Positions 59,988 to 64,000 of a stretch of DNA of 64,000 nt are shown in pieces. The first letter of the stretch is position 1; the number at the start of each line of letters is the position of its first letter. The notes below the pieces were generated by a model that was not told the origin of the DNA, did no database searches, and worked only from the letters and a program-made list of their open reading frames with translations. The stretch lies in the NCBI RefSeq assembly GCF_000225825.1, contig NZ_AGBX01000001.1:248001-312000 (forward strand), read 5' to 3'. The stretch is from Brachybacterium squillarum M-6-3. GTDB lineage: Bacteria > Actinomycetota > Actinomycetes > Actinomycetales > Dermabacteraceae. The translations under genes were made by a program, and so were the position numbers.

Positions 59988-61238
59988 GTGACCGACACCC
60001 TCCCCTCCCAGTCCCTGGCGCAGCCCCGCGAGGTCGTCAAGGACGCCGCCACCCACACCCGCCGCGGCGAGCAGCGCGCCTTCGACGCGATCCTCTTCGC
60101 CTCCTTCGGAGGCCCCGACGGCCAGGACGACGTGATCCCCTTCCTGCGCAACGTCACCCGCGGCCGCGGCATCCCCGACGAGCGCCTCGAGGAGGTCGCC
60201 GGGCACTACCGCGCCCTCGGCGGCCGCAGCCCCATCACCGCCCAGAACCGGGACCTCATCGGCCGTCTCGAGCAGGAGCTCGCCGAGCGCGGCATCGACC
60301 TGCCCGTCTACTTCGGCAACCGCAACTGGGAGCCGTACAACGCCGAGGCCCTGCGCGCCATGCACGCCGACGGCCACCGCCACGCCCTCGGCCTGGTCAC
60401 CAGCGCCTACTCCTCCTACTCCTCCTGCCGCCAGTACCGCGAGGACTTCGGCATGGTGCTGGAGGAGACGGGCCTGGGCGATGAGATGACGATCGACAAG
60501 GTCCGCGTCTACTTCAACCACCCCGGCTTCCTCGAGCCCGTGGTCGACGGCCTCGCCGCCGCGCTGCGCGAGCTCGTGGCCGAGGGCCACGACGCCGACC
60601 GGGTGCGGGTGCTGTTCTCCACCCACTCGGTGCCGCTGTCGATGGCCGAGGCCTCCGGCCCGGAGGAGACCCGGGTCCAGGGCTCCGGCGGCTGGTACGT
60701 GGAGCAGCACCTGGCGGCCTGCCGCTGGGTGATGGACCAGCTCCACGACGACGTCCCGGCCCTGCCCGCCTGGCAGCTCGTCTACCAGTCCCGCTCCGGC
60801 GCCCCGCACATCCCCTGGCTCGAGCCCGACGTCAACGACGTCATCGAGCAGCTCGCCGCCGACCAGGACGACGCCGACGGCGCCGACGCGGTCGTGGTGG
60901 TGCCGATCGGCTTCGTCACCGACCACGTCGAGGTGGTGTGGGACCTGGACACCGAGGCCAAGGAGACCGCCGCCGAGACCGGCCTGGCCTTCCGCCGGGT
61001 CGCGACCTCCGGCACCGACCCCCGGTTCGTGGCGGCGCTGGCCGACCTGATCCAGGAGCGGCTGGACCCCGCCTTCCCGCGCCGCGTGGTCACCGACTTC
61101 GGCGGCACCCCCGACGTGTGCGGCGCGAACTGCTGCGTGGGCCGTATGTGCCGCCCCACCACCAGCGCCATCGATTCCGCAGAGGACGTCGCCCGGGCCC
61201 GCGAGCAGCGCACCGCCGAGGAGGGGGCCGCCTCGTGA
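59988..61238 (+). CDS. cpfC: Coproporphyrin III ferrochelatase
   Basis: 416 aa. It inserts Fe2+ into coproporphyrin III. LFASFGGPDGQDDVIPFL at the start, FSTHSVPLSM with the metal-site His, QSRSGAPHIPWLEPDV and IGFVTDHVEVVWDLD with the catalytic Glu are intact. The C-terminus has CGANCCVGRMC (about residues 377-388): four cysteines that ligate the [2Fe-2S] cluster found in actinobacterial ferrochelatases. About 35 extra N-terminal residues precede the domain. GTG start 37 bases after chdC; the TGA overlaps hemC GTG. Confidence 0.92.
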   Translation: MTDTLPSQSLAQPREVVKDAATHTRRGEQRAFDAILFASFGGPDGQDDVIPFLRNVTRGRGIPDERLEEVAGHYRALGGRSPITAQNRDLIGRLEQELAERGIDLPVYFGNRNWEPYNAEALRAMHADGHRHALGLVTSAYSSYSSCRQYREDFGMVLEETGLGDEMTIDKVRVYFNHPGFLEPVVDGLAAALRELVAEGHDADRVRVLFSTHSVPLSMAEASGPEETRVQGSGGWYVEQHLAACRWVMDQLHDDVPALPAWQLVYQSRSGAPHIPWLEPDVNDVIEQLAADQDDADGADAVVVVPIGFVTDHVEVVWDLDTEAKETAAETGLAFRRVATSGTDPRFVAALADLIQERLDPAFPRRVVTDFGGTPDVCGANCCVGRMCRPTTSAIDSAEDVARAREQRTAEEGAAS

Positions 61239-62203
61239 CCGCCCGCGCCGCCGAGGCGGGCACCGGGGCGCTGCCCCCGCTGCGTGTCGGCACCCGCGCC
61301 TCCCGCCTCGCCCTGACCCAGTCGGGCACGGTCGGCGAGGCGCTGGTGGCCGGCAGCGGCCGCGACGTGGAGCTGGTGCACGTGCGCTCCCAGGGCGACA
61401 TCGACCGCACCAGCCCCCTCGCTCAGATCGGCGGCACCGGCGTGTTCGTCACCGCGGTGCGGCAGGCCCTGCTGGACGGCGAGGTCGACGTCATCGTCCA
61501 CTCCTGCAAGGACCTGCCGACCGCGCCCGCGCCCGGCATCGCGCTGGCCTGCGTGCCCGTGCGGGAGGACCCGCGCGACGCCCTCTGCGCCCGAGACGGC
61601 CTGACCCTTGCCGCGCTGCCGCAGGGCGCGAGGGTGGGGACCGGCTCCCCGCGCCGCGCCGCCCAGCTGCTGCGGGCCCGCCCCGACCTGCGGGTCGTCG
61701 ACATCCGCGGCAACGTCGAGACCCGCCTGGCGCGGGCCCTCGGCGAGCAGGCGGACCTCGACGCCGTGGTGCTGGCCGCCTCCGGCCTGCGCCGGGTGGG
61801 CCGCGAGGCCGTGATCAGCGAGCTGCTCCCCGTGTCGACGATGCTGCCCGCGCCCGCGCAGGGCGCCCTGGCCATCGAGGTGCGGGAGGAGACCGCCCCC
61901 TGGCTGGCCGCTGCGCTGGCCGCCCTCGAGGACCCGGCCGCCCGCGCCGCCGTCGCGGCCGAGCGGGCCCTGCTGCGCACCCTGGAGGCGGGCTGCTCCG
62001 CCCCCGTCGCCGCCCACGCCGAGACCGCCGACGGGGCGCTGACGCTGCAGGCCCTGGCGATCTCCCCCGACGGGGCCACCGTGGTCGAGTCCTCCGCGAG
62101 CGCCCCGGCGGACAGCGACCCGGCCGCGCTCGGCGCAGGCCTGGCCCGTGAGCTGCTCGCGGGCGGCGCCGACCGGATCCTCGCGGAGGCGAACGGGCGA
62201 TGA
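61235..62203 (+). CDS. hemC: Hydroxymethylbilane synthase (porphobilinogen deaminase)
   Basis: 322 aa. It links four porphobilinogens into hydroxymethylbilane. LRVGTRASRLALTQSG, VIVHSCKDLPTAPAPG (catalytic Asp in the second Arg/Asp region), GTGSPRRAAQLLRARPDL, VVDIRGNVETRLAR and the dipyrromethane-binding Cys in LEAGCSAPVAAHA (about residue 254) are present. GTGA overlap with cpfC and ATGA overlap with hemD indicate coupling. Confidence 0.93.
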   Translation: MTARAAEAGTGALPPLRVGTRASRLALTQSGTVGEALVAGSGRDVELVHVRSQGDIDRTSPLAQIGGTGVFVTAVRQALLDGEVDVIVHSCKDLPTAPAPGIALACVPVREDPRDALCARDGLTLAALPQGARVGTGSPRRAAQLLRARPDLRVVDIRGNVETRLARALGEQADLDAVVLAASGLRRVGREAVISELLPVSTMLPAPAQGALAIEVREETAPWLAAALAALEDPAARAAVAAERALLRTLEAGCSAPVAAHAETADGALTLQALAISPDGATVVESSASAPADSDPAALGAGLARELLAGGADRILAEANGR

Positions 62204-63144
62204 GCGCAGGCGGGCGCGGGGTGCACGGGGGCGGCCGCGTGCGGGTCCTGCTGCCCCGTCCGGCCGGACGCGCCGGCTCCCTGCCCCACCGTCTGCTCAC
62301 CGCGGGCGTGATCGTCGAGCACCACCCGCTGGTGGAGATGGAGTGCGAGGCCGGGCCCGCCGTGCAGGAGGCCCTGCGCGGCCTCGCTGCCGGGGAGTTC
62401 ACCGACCTGGTGGTGACCAGCCGCAGCGCCGTCACCGCGCTGCTGGCGGCGACCGGCCTCAGCCCCGCGCGCTCCGCCTCCGGGCGCCTGCACGTGCACC
62501 CGGACACCCGGGTGGTCGCGGTCGGCGCACGCACGGCCGCCGCGCTGCGAGACGCGGGGGTGGAGGTGGCGCAGGTCGCCGGCGGCTCCGGCGCCGCCCT
62601 GGTCGCCGGGATGCCCGCCCCCGAGGGGAGGCGCACCGTGCTGTTCCCCGCCTCCGCGGCCGCCGCCGCGACCGTGCCGGACGGGCTGGCCGCCGCCGGG
62701 TACGCGGTGCGACGGGTGGAGGCCTACCGGCCTCGCGCCGTGGACCTGCCGGGCCCCGTCGCCGCGGACCTCTCCCGCGGGGCCTACGCGGCGATCGTCC
62801 TGACCAGCCCCATGATCGCCCGCTGCGCGGCGGCGAGCGGCATGGCCGCCTCCACCGCCGTGGTCACCATCGGCGGCCCCACCACGGCGGCGGCGGAGGC
62901 CGCCGGGCTCGACGTGGCCGCCCGCGCCGCCGCCCCCGACGACGAGCACCTCGCCGCCGCCACCCTCCGGGCGCTGGGCCTCCCGCCGGGCCCGCCCGCC
63001 CCCGGCGAGCGAGGAGCACCCCTGCACGCCCCGTTCCGGCGACCATCCGGTCCCGATGACCGCGTGGCCCCAATGACCGCCCGGACCCGGCACTCCCCAC
63101 CCCGACTCCCCGACCGTCTCTCCCGGAAGGACCCCACCGCATGA
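62200..63144 (+). CDS. hemD: Uroporphyrinogen-III synthase
   Basis: 314 aa. The two-lobed fold is weakly conserved but legible: [77 protein letters not shown] and [17 protein letters not shown]. It cyclises hydroxymethylbilane with inversion of ring D. After the domain (about residue 262) a 50-residue Pro/Arg-rich tail runs to the stop, with no family counterpart. Start and stop both overlap neighbours (ATGA). Position between hemC and hemB supports the call. Confidence 0.88.
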   Translation: MSAGGRGVHGGGRVRVLLPRPAGRAGSLPHRLLTAGVIVEHHPLVEMECEAGPAVQEALRGLAAGEFTDLVVTSRSAVTALLAATGLSPARSASGRLHVHPDTRVVAVGARTAAALRDAGVEVAQVAGGSGAALVAGMPAPEGRRTVLFPASAAAAATVPDGLAAAGYAVRRVEAYRPRAVDLPGPVAADLSRGAYAAIVLTSPMIARCAAASGMAASTAVVTIGGPTTAAAEAAGLDVAARAAAPDDEHLAAATLRALGLPPGPPAPGERGAPLHAPFRRPSGPDDRVAPMTARTRHSPPRLPDRLSRKDPTA

Positions 63145-64000
63145 CCCTCCCGCAGCCCACTCCCGGCCCGCTGCCCGTGGACCGTCCCCGTCGCCTGCGC
63201 CGCAGCGCCGCGATGCGCTCCCTGGTGCGCGAGCACACCCTGCGCCCCGCCGACCTGGTGCTGCCGATGTTCGTGCGCGAGGGTGCCACCGAGGCGCGAC
63301 CCATCACCTCCATGCCCGGGGTGTCCCAGCACTCGATGGACTCCCTCGTCCGTGCCGCGGTCGAGGCGGTCGAGAACGGCGTCGGCGGGCTGATGCTCTT
63401 CGGCGTGCCCGAGCACAAGGACGCGGTCGGCTCCGGCGCCACCGACCCGGACGGCATCCTCAACCGCGCGCTGGCCCGGCTGCGCGGCGAGCTCGGCGAT
63501 GCCACCGTGGTGATGGCCGACCTGTGCCTGGACGAGTTCACCGACCACGGCCACTGCGGCGTCCTGGACTCTGACGGCGTCGTCGACAACGACGCCACCC
63601 TGCTGCGCTACCGCGAGATGGCCCTGGCCCAGGCGGAGGCCGGGGCGCACCTGCTGGGCCCCTCGGGGATGATGGACGGCCAGATCGCCGCGATCCGCGA
63701 CGCCCTGGACGGTGCCGGCCACCTGGACGTCGCCCTGTACGCCTACACCGCGAAGTACGCCTCGGCCTTCTTCGGGCCGTTCCGGGAGGCCGTGGACTCC
63801 TCGCTGACCGGGGACCGCCGCAGCTACCAGCAGGACCCGGCCAACGGCCGCGAGGCCCTGCGGGAGCTGGCGCTGGACGTGGACGAGGGCGCGGACCTGG
63901 TGATGGTCAAGCCCGGACTGCCCTACCTCGACGTGCTGCGCGACCTCGCCGCCGCCTCCCCGGTGCCGGTGGGCGCCTACCAGGTCTCCGGGGAGTACGC
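63141..64000 (+). CDS. hemB: Delta-aminolevulinic acid dehydratase (5' part; cut by window end)
   Basis: 286 complete codons are visible. It joins two 5-aminolevulinates to porphobilinogen. [50 protein letters not shown] (zinc-type Cys cluster, about residues 127-141), PSGMMDGQI, the Schiff-base Lys in [13 protein letters not shown] (about 205) and the second Lys in [14 protein letters not shown] are in place. The ATG overlaps the hemD stop. The gene continues past 64000. Confidence 0.93.
   Translation, partial: MTLPQPTPGPLPVDRPRRLRRSAAMRSLVREHTLRPADLVLPMFVREGATEARPITSMPGVSQHSMDSLVRAAVEAVENGVGGLMLFGVPEHKDAVGSGATDPDGILNRALARLRGELGDATVVMADLCLDEFTDHGHCGVLDSDGVVDNDATLLRYREMALAQAEAGAHLLGPSGMMDGQIAAIRDALDGAGHLDVALYAYTAKYASAFFGPFREAVDSSLTGDRRSYQQDPANGREALRELALDVDEGADLVMVKPGLPYLDVLRDLAAASPVPVGAYQVSGEY

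Overview
The window is high-GC actinobacterial DNA. It has many GTG starts, dense 1-4 base start/stop overlaps, TANNNT -10 boxes placed 6-8 bases before the start codon (leaderless promoters), a DtxR/IdeR-type iron box, maltokinase, and the coproporphyrin-dependent heme pathway. Gene content suits a Micrococcales genome such as Brachybacterium or a relative, but that placement is inference.

Layout. 1-5 kb: tail of an NlpC/P60 peptidase, a GH20 hexosaminidase, a LytR_C membrane protein, a surface protein with CshA-like repeats, and maltokinase. 5.9-9.9 kb: a 160-aa unknown coupled to a large SMC-like ATPase (JetC/MksB), with a 25-bp tandem repeat at its promoter. 10-12.3 kb: a zinc alcohol dehydrogenase and a DUF559-type nuclease-fold gene bracketed by two related palindromes. 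12.4-17.5 kb: an iron-siderophore uptake operon with an iron box and an ATPase/siderophore-reductase fusion. 17.6-18.3 kb: a DUF4194 protein (JetB/MksE). 18.4-19.6 kb: a membrane protein and an alkyltransferase-like protein.

19.6-40.4 kb is a cell-surface glycopolymer locus. It holds three Stealth phosphotransferases (one fused to a GT4 glycosyltransferase), a GlfT2-like galactofuranosyltransferase, CDP-glycerol-type polymerases, a TagGH-type exporter, two TagE-like glucosyltransferases, and a cytidylyltransferase plus short-chain dehydrogenase pair that could make CDP-ribitol. A tandem duplication inside it leaves a truncated polymerase and a truncated exporter ATPase.

40.5-42.1 kb: a DUF3375 protein (JetA/MksF). 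42.2-47.3 kb: a LacI-type operator and beta-galactosidase, queuine tRNA-ribosyltransferase, and a frameshifted membrane gene. 47.4-54.6 kb: a membrane protein, an acyltransferase-SGNH protein, a DUF6541-like membrane protein, an M18 aminopeptidase and two small genes. 55-64 kb: hemA, divergent from hemE-cgoX-chdC-cpfC-hemC-hemD-hemB (hemB cut by the window end).

The most striking point is that the three subunits of a Wadjet/MksBEF-type SMC complex lie on the same strand in canonical order (A, B, C, then a small coupled gene in the D slot). About 22 kb and 7.8 kb of unrelated genes separate them, and each has its own similar leaderless promoter.
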